Positions 18,222 through 25,838 of a stretch of DNA of 64,000 nt are shown one piece after another. A program made the position numbers and the translations under genes. Source of the stretch: JBFMAI01 sp040755725 (GTDB taxonomy: Bacteria > Planctomycetota > Phycisphaerae > UBA1845 > Fen-1342); contig JBFMAI010000027.1 in the NCBI GenBank assembly GCA_040755725.1, positions 129,351 to 193,350 on the forward strand, in the 5' to 3' direction. The notes under the pieces were generated by a model that saw only the letters and a list, made by a program, of their open reading frames with translations, was not told the DNA's origin and made no database searches. How positions within the stretch are numbered: the stretch's first letter is position 1; every line of letters begins with the position of its first letter.

Positions 18222-18983
18222 CTATCGGCCGGGGGCGCAGTCGGCGGCCTGACCGAGGCGGTCGCGCAACAGGGCCGCCCGCTCGTAGTCTTCGGTGGCG
18301 ATGGCGACCTCGAGCTCGGCCCGCAGGCGGGCCGGCGTCCCCTCCGGGAGCTTGTCCAGAATCTCGCGCCGCAGGCCCTGCAGCGTCCGGATCTCCGCCA
18401 GGAAGGGATCGTCCGACTCATCCCGCGCCAGCCGCCGCAGCGCCGCCATCCCCTCGTCCACCACGCGCAGGGCGGCCTCGGTCTGGTCCTGGCCGAGGGC
18501 CCGCTGGGCCCGGGCCCGCGTGTTCATCATCATGACGTAGGCCCGCTGGGGTCGGAGTATGGCCCGGTCGCGGTCGGCGGCGGCATAGCGCAGGCACAAC
18601 TCGATCGCCCGCAGATTGCGGGCCGTGTCGCGCTCCACGCCGTCGTATTCCTCCAGCACGTACAGCGAGAGGAACCGCTGGTAGTACAGGTAAGCCTCGT
18701 GGCGGAGATCGCGGCACGCTTCGCCGGAGAGCACGAAATCCTCGTCGTTGCCGTACAGCTCGATGTGCTCGCGCAGCCGCTGCTCATGATACTCCAGCAG
18801 CGATTCGCAGCCGTGCGGGCGGAGCCCGTCCGGCCGACCGGTGCATTCGAGCTGCAATACGCCCAGGTCGATGCGAGTCTGGATCTTCTCGCGCCCGTCG
18901 CAGCCGATGATCTTGCGGACCGAGATCTTTCCCGGCTCGTAGACCCACCCGTCGAGGACCGTGCGCAGATCGCGTATCATCAA
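18222..18983 (-). CDS. UvrB/UvrC-motif protein
   Basis: 253 residues, cytoplasmic. The last 35 residues (LRAELEVAIATEDYERAALL RD) match the UVR motif, a helical hairpin that joins UvrB to UvrC and also occurs in McsA-like adaptor proteins. The N-terminal part begins with a short beta segment containing ISVRKIIGCDGREKIQTRID and then is helical and TPR-like. There are no McsA zinc fingers. This is a known planctomycete-type architecture by my reading, but its role is unproven. It is divergent from rsmD. Confidence 0.75.
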   Translation of the reverse strand: MMIRDLRTVLDGWVYEPGKISVRKIIGCDGREKIQTRIDLGVLQLECTGRPDGLRPHGCESLLEYHEQRLREHIELYGNDEDFVLSGEACRDLRHEAYLYYQRFLSLYVLEEYDGVERDTARNLRAIELCLRYAAADRDRAILRPQRAYVMMMNTRARAQRALGQDQTEAALRVVDEGMAALRRLARDESDDPFLAEIRTLQGLRREILDKLPEGTPARLRAELEVAIATEDYERAALLRDRLGQAADCAPGR

Positions 18984-19081
18984 TGAGGCCTATCGGCCGG
19001 GGCGCGGGCGACCATCAGCCCGGGCGACGACGGACGGTGGCGTGGTTGGCCCACCGCGGGCAGGTGTGGAAACTCGTGGCG

Positions 19082-19690
19082 ATGCGGATCATCGCGGGTA
19101 CATTTCGCGGACGGTCGCTGACTGCGCCCCCAGGACGAACGACGCGTCCCATCACGGACCGCGTCAAGGAGACGCTGTTCAACATCCTGGGACACCGCCT
19201 CGGCCTGCCGGGTGAGTTACCGGCCCTGACCGTGCTGGACGTCTTCGCGGGTCCGGGCAGTCTCGGTCTGGAGGCCCTGTCGCGCGGCGCCCGACGGTGC
19301 ACCTTCGTCGAGCGCGACCGCGCGGCGCTCCGCAGCCTGCGGCAGAACATCCACACGTTGGGCGTCGAGCACGCCTGCACCATCTGGGCCGATAACGCCT
19401 GGACGCTGCACTGGCCGCACGCGCCCCAAGGCATCGACCTCGCCTTCGTCGATCCCCCGTACCGCGACGGAAACGACCCCCAACGACTCGCCGACCTGCT
19501 CCAGCGGATGACGGCAAGCCTGGCCCCCGAAGCGCTGGTCGTGTGCCGACAAGAGAACGCCGCGCCCGCCCTGGAACCCGGTCTCCTGCGCGGTGTGGGC
19601 GTCGTCGACCAGCGCGTCATTGGGCGTATGCGCCTGGTCTTTCTCGCGTCGCTCCCGGCCGATCCCGATCCGCGGACGCCGGTGACCTGA
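19082..19690 (+). CDS. rsmD: 16S rRNA (guanine966-N2)-methyltransferase
   Basis: 202 residues from ATG 19082 (MRIIAGTFRGRSL, the classic RsmD start). It methylates G966 of 16S rRNA on the 30S subunit. The diagnostic TRPITDRVKETLFNIL is followed by SAM motif DVFAGPGSLGLEALSRGA and the catalytic FVDPPYRDG (DPPY for N2-guanine). Length is as expected for the family. An upstream in-frame start at 18983 would add 33 residues with no homology pattern and is rejected. Confidence 0.95.
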   Translation: MRIIAGTFRGRSLTAPPGRTTRPITDRVKETLFNILGHRLGLPGELPALTVLDVFAGPGSLGLEALSRGARRCTFVERDRAALRSLRQNIHTLGVEHACTIWADNAWTLHWPHAPQGIDLAFVDPPYRDGNDPQRLADLLQRMTASLAPEALVVCRQENAAPALEPGLLRGVGVVDQRVIGRMRLVFLASLPADPDPRTPVT

Positions 19691-19715
19691 CGCGCGAGGG
19701 GCCGGGCCGCGTTGC

Positions 19716-20717
19716 TCAGGAAGGGCGATGGGCCGGGAGCACGTCGCGAGTGGCCAGCACCAGGAAGAAGAAGACCGCCCCGAGCATGTTCGTCACGACG
19801 CCGACCGGCAGCTCGGTCACCGGCAGGGAGCGGGCCAGTCCGTCGCACACGGCCAGGAACGCCGCCCCCAACAAGGCCGAACCGATCGTGAGCGGCAGCG
19901 TCCGCCCGCCGAGCAGCGCCCGCCCCATGTGCGGGACCATCAGCCCGACAAAGCCGATCGGCCCGCAATTGGCGACGATGACCGCCGTGAGCAGACCGAC
20001 AAGGACGGTGTAGAACCCGGCGGTCCGCCCCACGTTCAGGCCACGGCTGGCCGCCAGATCGTCGCCGAGCGTCAACAGGTCCAGCGCGCGGCGTCCGAGC
20101 ACGACCAGCCCGGTCACCGGCACCAGCACGACGGCGATTTCCAGTGCGGCCCGCGGCCGCAGCACGCCCAGTGATCCCATCGTCCAGACCAGGATATCGT
20201 TCGTAATGGCCCGGTCGGCCAGAAAGGTGACGAGGAGAATGCCGGCGGCACAGAGATAGGCGACGCACACCCCCGCCAGCAGCAGCCGGGCCATGTCGCG
20301 TTCGCGGCGCAAGCGGCTCATCAGGAAGACCAGCGCCAACGCCCCGAGGGCCCCGCCGAAGGCCAGCAGCGAGAGCAGCGGGACGCCGGCCGGCGCGGCG
20401 CCGTGCCACCCCGCGAAGAAGCCGATCGCGGCGGCCAGGGACGCCCCGCTGGCGACGCCGAGCGTATACGGTTCGGCTAAGGGGTTGCGAAACAGGGCCT
20501 GCAAGACCACGCCGCTCACGGCCAGCCCGGCCCCGGCGCACGCCGCCAACAGACACCGCGGGACGCGATGGTGCCAGAACACGTAGGCCCCCGCGCTGTC
20601 GCCGATGATCTCGCGCGGCGCGATCCAGCGCGGCCCCAGCCACGCGGTGGCGGCGACGATCAGCGGCACGGTGGTTATCAAGACGGCGAACAGCGCGGTG
20701 GAACGATGGGAGCGCAT
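19716..20717 (-). CDS. BtuC/FecCD-type ABC transporter permease
   Basis: 333 residues with about nine or ten hydrophobic segments. Family signatures include RVPRCLLAACAGAGLAVSG, QALFRNPLAEPYTLGVASGA and CGPIGFVGLMVPHMGRALLG. Such permeases import siderophore-iron, haem or cobalamin with a periplasmic binding protein and an ATPase. Neither is visible next to it; the ATPase might follow beyond rsmD or lie elsewhere. The start is 3 bp from the stop of the lipoprotein gene at 20721, so they probably form one operon. Confidence 0.88.
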   Translation of the reverse strand: MRSHRSTALFAVLITTVPLIVAATAWLGPRWIAPREIIGDSAGAYVFWHHRVPRCLLAACAGAGLAVSGVVLQALFRNPLAEPYTLGVASGASLAAAIGFFAGWHGAAPAGVPLLSLLAFGGALGALALVFLMSRLRRERDMARLLLAGVCVAYLCAAGILLVTFLADRAITNDILVWTMGSLGVLRPRAALEIAVVLVPVTGLVVLGRRALDLLTLGDDLAASRGLNVGRTAGFYTVLVGLLTAVIVANCGPIGFVGLMVPHMGRALLGGRTLPLTIGSALLGAAFLAVCDGLARSLPVTELPVGVVTNMLGAVFFFLVLATRDVLPAHRPS

Positions 20718-20720
20718 CGG

Positions 20721-21377
20721 CTACGGCTCCCAGCCGGGCTTCTGCTCCAAGTCTACGTCCCGGAAGGGCATCACCACCAGGATCGCCGCCTCACGCCCCA
20801 GCTTGGCGGTCTCGGCGTCGATCAAGTTCGTGTCGGCGGCTTCTTTCTGCGGGCGGGCGCGCTCGATGAGGCGTCCGTCGGGCTCGTCCGGCCCGGGCCA
20901 GAGCCGGGCGGTGTCCGCCGCCTCGCCGACGCCGATGACCTTGACCCGCATCTGCACGCGGGGCGCCAACACCGGGGAGCCGGGCGCCTCGTAGAGCTGG
21001 AGACTCTCGACCCGCACATACAGGACTTGGTCCGCGAAGACCCAGCGTCCGACCTTCTGCACGCTCCACCGGTCGAAGTCCGCGTTTTCCTGCCGCGCCC
21101 GGAGCACCTCGTCCCGCGAAACGACCTGCGCCGGGATCTTGTACTGCCGAAACTCCTCCGCCAGCTTGTCGTGAAATGCCTGAGCGAAGACTGGGTTATC
21201 CTCGCTGGGCCGGGCCGTCTCGAGCAGCACCGCCAGCCGGCCCGGCGCGAGCTTGAACTCCGCCTTCTTGATTTGGGGCGGGGCGGTCAGGATGCCGATG
21301 GCAGCCACGAGCCGGCAACCCACGGCGCCACACAACAGGGCCATCGCGGCCAGCCACAATGCACGCCGCGCGAGCAT
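20721..21377 (-). CDS. Putative lipoprotein, operon with the permease
   Basis: 218 residues from ATG 21377, starting MLARRALWLAAMALLCGAVGC with lipobox cysteine 21. The body has no family signature I recognise; a beta-alpha pattern (VFAQAFHDKLAEEFRQYKIP, ADQVLYVRVESLQLYE, AAILVVMPF) resembles the domain of the next lipoprotein upstream. One base separates it from that gene's stop codon. An association with the FecCD-type permease is suggested by spacing only. Confidence 0.65.
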   Translation of the reverse strand: MLARRALWLAAMALLCGAVGCRLVAAIGILTAPPQIKKAEFKLAPGRLAVLLETARPSEDNPVFAQAFHDKLAEEFRQYKIPAQVVSRDEVLRARQENADFDRWSVQKVGRWVFADQVLYVRVESLQLYEAPGSPVLAPRVQMRVKVIGVGEAADTARLWPGPDEPDGRLIERARPQKEAADTNLIDAETAKLGREAAILVVMPFRDVDLEQKPGWEP

Positions 21378-21378
21378 G

Positions 21379-21996
21379 TCAGCGAACCTTGACCTTCCGG
21401 TCGTAGAACTTCCCGGCCAGCTCGGACGCGAACGCCTCCATCGTCGCCGCCCGGATCGCGCGATCATCGGTCCCCCAGCGGCCGGGGCCGTCCGGGGGAA
21501 AAGCCGTCTCCACGTCGGCGTGATAAGCGGGTTGTGAATCGGTGAACTCGGTGTTGTACACGCGCACCGCCGCCTGGATGTGCCCGCGGTACAGGTGCGG
21601 GCTGTCCGGCTCACGCGTGGTGTACTGGGTCAACTCGATTTCGAGCAGGCGTTCGGCCTGGAAGCGACGGCCCAGCACGGCGGGGTCCATCGTCGGCCAC
21701 GCCGGCTCGCTGCGCTGGAAATCCACCACCCGCCGCGGGCTGACGACCTTGATGCCGCGGACGTTCCCCTCCAATGCGACGCGCACGTGGTCGGCGACCT
21801 CCCACTGCACGTGCGGGTATTCGAACAGGAGTTCGTCGTCGGCCCGCACGATCACCGCCACCGAGCGCCCCGCGAGGTAGGGGTACTCCGCCGCCACCGT
21901 GCGCGTCTGCTCGGGCAACAGCAGCGCCAGCGAGCGGCAGCCGCCCAGCGTCGAGACCGGCAGTATTCCGATAATCACCAGCAGCCGTCGGATCAT
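21379..21996 (-). CDS. Putative lipoprotein, first gene of the permease operon
   Basis: 205 residues with signal peptide and lipobox STLGGC (cysteine about 20). The body shares order and style with the next gene (RRFQAERLLEIELTQY against the other's ADQVLYVRVESL), so the two may be distant paralogues. They could be periplasmic components that help the orphan permease, but no metal- or haem-binding motif is seen. Function unknown. Confidence 0.62.
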   Translation of the reverse strand: MIRRLLVIIGILPVSTLGGCRSLALLLPEQTRTVAAEYPYLAGRSVAVIVRADDELLFEYPHVQWEVADHVRVALEGNVRGIKVVSPRRVVDFQRSEPAWPTMDPAVLGRRFQAERLLEIELTQYTTREPDSPHLYRGHIQAAVRVYNTEFTDSQPAYHADVETAFPPDGPGRWGTDDRAIRAATMEAFASELAGKFYDRKVKVR

Positions 21997-22153
21997 GGTC
22001 GCACCCGTGGCCTGGGCGGCGCGCCGCGCGACGACGCCCCGTGTGCCAGCACCTTACCCGCGGTCGGCGGGCTTGGGTAGGGCGGCGTCAAAAAGGGCCA
22101 CCGGCCGCGCGGCCCGGTTGCACGGCTCGTGAATCAAGGGTATCCACGCCGCC

Positions 22154-23215
22154 ATGACCCGACTCCATTTCGGCATCTGCGGCCTGGGTTGCATGGGGCG
22201 CAGCCACTTCGCCCGTCTGCGTGATCATCCGCAGGCGGAGGTCGTGGCGGTGTGCGACCGCGACGCGCGGCGACGGGCCGGCGACTGGGACGACGCGCTG
22301 GGCAATCTGGACCTGGTGAAGACAGAGGGCGGGCGCGTGTTGCTCAAGGGCATCCGAGCATACGCCACGCCGCAGGAGCTCATCGCCGATCCCGACGTGG
22401 ACGTGGTGCTCGTCACGCTGCCGACGGTGCTGCATGCGGAGGTGGCCGTCGCGGCGTTGCGCGCGGGCAAGCACGTGTTGTGCGAAAAGCCGATGGCCCT
22501 GCGGCCCAACGACTGCAACCGGATGGTGGACGCGGCCCGTGCCGGCGGACGCACGCTCATGATCGCCCAGTGCCTGCGGTTCTGGCCGCAATACGAGACG
22601 ATTCGCCGTTCCATCGATGCCGGCGACATCGGGGCCGTGCGTTTCGCCGTGCTGCGCCGACTGGGCGTGCCGCCCACCTACTCGGCGGGCGGCTGGCTCC
22701 TGGACGCTCAACAAAGCGGCGGCGCGTTGCTGGACCTGCACGTGCACGACGTGGACTTTGCGCACGACGTGTTCGGCATCCCGCAGTCGCTATACGCCCG
22801 GGGCTCGCGTGGCCCGTCCGGGGACCTTGACCACGTCGTGGCCACGTGGGGCTACGCCGACGGGCGCTACGTGTTGCTGGAGGGCGGGTGGGTGTCGGCG
22901 GCGCCGTGGTCGTTCGACATGGAGATCACGGTGCATGGCGAACGCGGCACGCTGGGCTGGGCCATGTCGCGCGGCACCGAGGTCGTCCACCAGCCGCGTG
23001 ACGGGCCGGCGCGGAAGATCGCCAGCGACGGCGACGCCCTGCGGGTCGAACTCGACTACTTCATCGAATGCGTGCGGACCGGCCGCCCGGTCGAACGCTG
23101 CCGCCCAGAGTCCACCCGCCTCAGCGTGGTGCTGGCGTGGCTCGAACGGCGCTCCATCGAGACCGCGCGCGTTGTTCCCATCTCCGAGCGTCTCCGCTCC
23201 ATCTGGTCCGTCTGA
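22154..23215 (+). CDS. Gfo/Idh/MocA-family NAD(P)-dependent oxidoreductase
   Basis: 353 residues. Rossmann fold at the start (FGICGLGCMGRSHFARL, GxGxxG), then CEKPMALRPNDC, the conserved EKP lysine motif, and a C-terminal alpha/beta domain (GGALLDLHVHDVDFAHD). Members oxidise or reduce sugars and inositols. The substrate is not predictable. The gene stands alone, divergent from the lipoprotein operon. Confidence 0.9.
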   Translation: MTRLHFGICGLGCMGRSHFARLRDHPQAEVVAVCDRDARRRAGDWDDALGNLDLVKTEGGRVLLKGIRAYATPQELIADPDVDVVLVTLPTVLHAEVAVAALRAGKHVLCEKPMALRPNDCNRMVDAARAGGRTLMIAQCLRFWPQYETIRRSIDAGDIGAVRFAVLRRLGVPPTYSAGGWLLDAQQSGGALLDLHVHDVDFAHDVFGIPQSLYARGSRGPSGDLDHVVATWGYADGRYVLLEGGWVSAAPWSFDMEITVHGERGTLGWAMSRGTEVVHQPRDGPARKIASDGDALRVELDYFIECVRTGRPVERCRPESTRLSVVLAWLERRSIETARVVPISERLRSIWSV

Positions 23216-23356
23216 TTCGGGGGCGCCGCGGCGCTATCGGACCCACGACTCAGCAGTCCGGAAGAACGGCCCGCTCCAAGGCCAGTTTGGCCGTGCCGCA
23301 CGTCCGGCGCGGATTTCGCTTGACCGACCGGGAGCGGTCACGGCTAACATGTACTG

Positions 23357-23674
23357 ATGAAACGTCTCGCCGCGATCCTGTGGGCCGCGCTGCTGGTGAC
23401 CGGGTGCGCCTCAACCGGTGGCTACGCCGTCATTGAGCAGCGTGGCGGGGTGCCTCGGCGGGCGAACCTGGCGTTGGGGCCCACCCGGGGGCACGCGCAG
23501 GTGGCGCAGGAGTTTGCGGCCCGCAGGGACTGGCCAGCCGCTGTGCTGGGCTTTCGCGGCGAAGACATAACAGTCAATACGACAATAACTTACGACCAGC
23601 AGTCGTACAACGACCGGTACAACAGCTATTACCGCGAGACGCAGTCGGTCCGCACGGGGACGTGGATGCGGTAG
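23357..23674 (+). CDS. Small putative lipoprotein
   Basis: 105 residues: MKRLAAILWAALLVTGC ends in a lipobox cysteine, followed by a basic, glycine-rich region and a tyrosine-rich tail (DQQSYNDRYNSYYRE). No family recognised. It precedes the collagen-like pair but is separated from them by more than 200 bp. Confidence 0.6.
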   Translation: MKRLAAILWAALLVTGCASTGGYAVIEQRGGVPRRANLALGPTRGHAQVAQEFAARRDWPAAVLGFRGEDITVNTTITYDQQSYNDRYNSYYRETQSVRTGTWMR

Positions 23675-23892
23675 CGAGTGGACCGCCCGGATCCAGCCGG
23701 CTGCCGCCGGCCGACTCGGCAGCGCAAGGTGCTTTGGAGAATCACGTTACGCCGTGTGGAAGCGGCGCGGGCGCGCTGCCTATAGTCTCGTGAGTCTGCG
23801 AATTCGTGTCGCCCACCGTAGGCGACTTGGTCGGTGCGAGGGATGGGAGCGGTTAGCCGTTCCGCCGCTTGTCCAGGGCAGGAGTAACAGGC

Positions 23893-24597
23893 ATGAGTCG
23901 TTGGGTGCTAGGGATTGCGGGTTTGTTGGTCGCTGCCGCCGCCGTGACAGCGGCCGGCTGCGGGGTCATCGGTGCCAGCGTACTGGACCAGTACTGGCTA
24001 AGTAAGTTGAACGAGGATATCGACGGGCTGGCGCAGGACGTCCAAGACAGCCTGAATCGCCCGGGAACGCCCGGTGCACCCGGCAAGGACGGCAAGGACG
24101 GCAAGGACGGGGTCGACGGCGAAGATGGCAAGGATGGTGTCGACGGCAAGGACGGTCTGGACGGCAAGGACGGCAAGGACGGCAAGGACGGCGTGGACGG
24201 TGAGGACGGCAAGGATGGTAAGGACGGGGCTCAGGGTCCACCGGGGGACCCGGGTGTCCTGGCCCGCGCTCAGATCAGCGCCGCCGGTACCAACCTGACG
24301 GCGCCGAACTTCGTCACGTCGTCGCGGGAGTCGGCCGGCAAGTACCTGGTCGTGGTTCAGATTCGTGATGGCTTCGAGCTTGACGGGCTCAGCCTTGGCG
24401 ACATGCCCGTGAACGTCACGGCCCACCCCGTGTTCTTGTCGCCGAACGGGCCGGCGGAGCAGTTGGTGGTCGCGGTGCAGGCGGTCGATCTCGACACGGT
24501 GGCCCGCACGGCGACGTTCCGAATCCACATACAGACGCTGAATGCCCCCCAGGGCTACCGCGACGCGGCGTTCACGTTCGTGTTGCTGGAGCCGTAG
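23893..24597 (+). CDS. Collagen-like lipoprotein (Gly-X-Y repeats), copy 1
   Basis: 234 residues from ATG 23893. The signal peptide ends in a lipobox (AAGC). After about 35 residues come some 19 uninterrupted Gly-X-Y triplets, mostly GKDG with occasional GVDG, GEDG and GLDG; the charge pairs (K next to D) are those that stabilise triple helices without hydroxyproline. The C-terminal domain of about 115 residues starts GPPGDPGVLARAQISAAG and ends TFRIHIQ..FTFVLLEP, and is shared with the next gene. AGGAG lies about 9 bases upstream of the start. It probably forms a surface trimer anchored to a membrane. No known family for the C-terminal domain. Confidence 0.75.
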   Translation: MSRWVLGIAGLLVAAAAVTAAGCGVIGASVLDQYWLSKLNEDIDGLAQDVQDSLNRPGTPGAPGKDGKDGKDGVDGEDGKDGVDGKDGLDGKDGKDGKDGVDGEDGKDGKDGAQGPPGDPGVLARAQISAAGTNLTAPNFVTSSRESAGKYLVVVQIRDGFELDGLSLGDMPVNVTAHPVFLSPNGPAEQLVVAVQAVDLDTVARTATFRIHIQTLNAPQGYRDAAFTFVLLEP

Positions 24598-24624
24598 CCG
24601 ACGGTATCTCAGACTATCGCGTCC

Positions 24625-24667
24625 CGCGGGCGGTGCTGCCGGTTGGCGGTGCCGCCCGCGTTCTCTT
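24625..24667 (+). terminator. Terminator-like hairpin between the collagen-like genes
   Basis: CGCGGGCGG (24625-24633) pairs perfectly with CCGCCCGCG (24652-24660) and is followed by TTCTCTT. It lies 27 bases after the stop of copy 1. Confidence 0.5.
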
Positions 24668-24696
24668 GCGCGCCGTGCGCGTGGCGGATAATGCGC

Positions 24697-24725
24697 TTGA
24701 CGGGACAACGGGAGGACGTAACAAT
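24697..24725 (+). promoter_or_regulatory. Candidate sigma-70-like promoter for the second collagen-like gene
   Basis: TTGACG (24697-24702) and TAACAAT (24719-24725) are separated by 16 bp and lie about 90 bp before the ATG. Plausible but unproven. Confidence 0.35.
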
Positions 24726-24812
24726 TACCGCCGTAGTGGGTTACGAGCGGGTGCGTTCACTTTCCGTGGGCCTTTTGGGGCACGAAGTTTCCGCTTAACG
24801 AAGGAGATTGCG

Positions 24813-25838
24813 ATGGGCGCGCGAATGGGTCTGTTGGGAACGGTCGTGGGGTGCGCGGGCCTGCTGGCCCTGGCCGGGTGCATTCCGTGTTGGGAGGACT
24901 TGCAGAATCAGATCGATGAACTCGTCGCCAAGACAAACACCTTGAGCGAGGACCTCCAGGAGGGACTGGAGCGGCCGGGCGTGCCGGGTGAGAAGGGCGA
25001 CAAGGGTGACCCGGGCGAGCCCGGGCAGCCGGGTGAGCAAGGCGAGAAGGGTGACAAGGGCGACCAAGGTGAGCAAGGGCTCCAGGGCGAGAAGGGTGAG
25101 CAAGGGCTCCAGGGCGAGAAGGGCGACCCCGGCGAGAAGGGTGACAAGGGCGAACAAGGTGAGCAAGGGCTTCAGGGCGAGAAGGGTGAGCAAGGGCTCC
25201 AGGGCGAGAAGGGCGACCCCGGTGAGAAAGGTGACAAGGGGGACAAGGGTGATAAGCCTCAGCACCAGTGGGTCGGCACGCAACTGCAATTCGAGAACCC
25301 CGACGGCTCGTGGGGCAACCTCGTCGACCTGAAGGGCGAGAAGGGTGAGAAGGGTGACAAGGGCGAGATGGGACCGCCGGGTCCCCAGGGTGAACAAGGC
25401 CCTCAGGGTGAGCCGGGCCCGCAGGGTGCGCAAGGGCCGCAAGGCGAGCAGGGCGAGAAGGGCGACAAGGGCGACAAGGGTGACCCCGGGGTGTTGGCCC
25501 GCGCGCAGATCAGCGCTGCGGGAACCAACCTTAATGAGCCCAACAATGTCGTCTCCGTCCGCGAAGACAAGGGCAAGTACCTCATTACGGCCACCCTGCC
25601 GCCGGAGTTCAACACGACGGGGATGACGCCCGAGGACGTGGTCCGCTTCCCGGTCAGCGTGACGGCCCACCCGGTGTTTCTGACGCCCAACGCGGACGCC
25701 GAGATGCTGGTGACGGCCGTGCAGGCCTTGGATTTCGACCCGGTGGGTAAGACGCTTCAGTTCCGCATTCACATCCAGGCGGTCACGCCGCCTGGATACA
25801 AGAACGCGTCGTTCACGTTCGTGCTGCTCGAACCGTAG
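24813..25838 (+). CDS. Collagen-like lipoprotein, copy 2 (longer)
   Basis: 341 residues from ATG 24813, preceded by AAGGAG. Lipobox LALAGC at residue about 23. A heptad-like helical stretch (LQNQIDELVAKTNTLSEDL) may start trimerisation. Two Gly-X-Y blocks follow, first about 30 triplets (GEKGDKGDPGE type) then, after a short WVGTQLQFENPDGS loop, about 27 more (GPPGPQGEQGPQGE). The last 115 residues repeat the C-terminal domain of the preceding gene (DPGVLARAQISAAG, FPVSVTAHPVFLTPN, FRIHIQ). The inserted QWVGTQLQFENPDGSW segment resembles the collagen-interrupting unit common in bacterial and phage collagen-like proteins. The 3' end overlaps the GT39 gene by 70 bp on the other strand. Confidence 0.78.
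   Translation: MGARMGLLGTVVGCAGLLALAGCIPCWEDLQNQIDELVAKTNTLSEDLQEGLERPGVPGEKGDKGDPGEPGQPGEQGEKGDKGDQGEQGLQGEKGEQGLQGEKGDPGEKGDKGEQGEQGLQGEKGEQGLQGEKGDPGEKGDKGDKGDKPQHQWVGTQLQFENPDGSWGNLVDLKGEKGEKGDKGEMGPPGPQGEQGPQGEPGPQGAQGPQGEQGEKGDKGDKGDPGVLARAQISAAGTNLNEPNNVVSVREDKGKYLITATLPPEFNTTGMTPEDVVRFPVSVTAHPVFLTPNADAEMLVTAVQALDFDPVGKTLQFRIHIQAVTPPGYKNASFTFVLLEP
25071..25250 (+). repeat. 90-bp tandem duplication in the collagen-like gene
   Basis: Two nearly identical 90-bp units (25071-25160 and 25161-25250) each encode 30 residues of GEQGLQGEKG type, so copy number changes by recombination would keep the frame and shorten or lengthen the triple helix. Confidence 0.8.

Noticed and set aside
25021..25250. 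Regular repeats as a possible CRISPR array
   Set aside because: The periodicity is coding (Gly-X-Y triplets) with no unique spacers.
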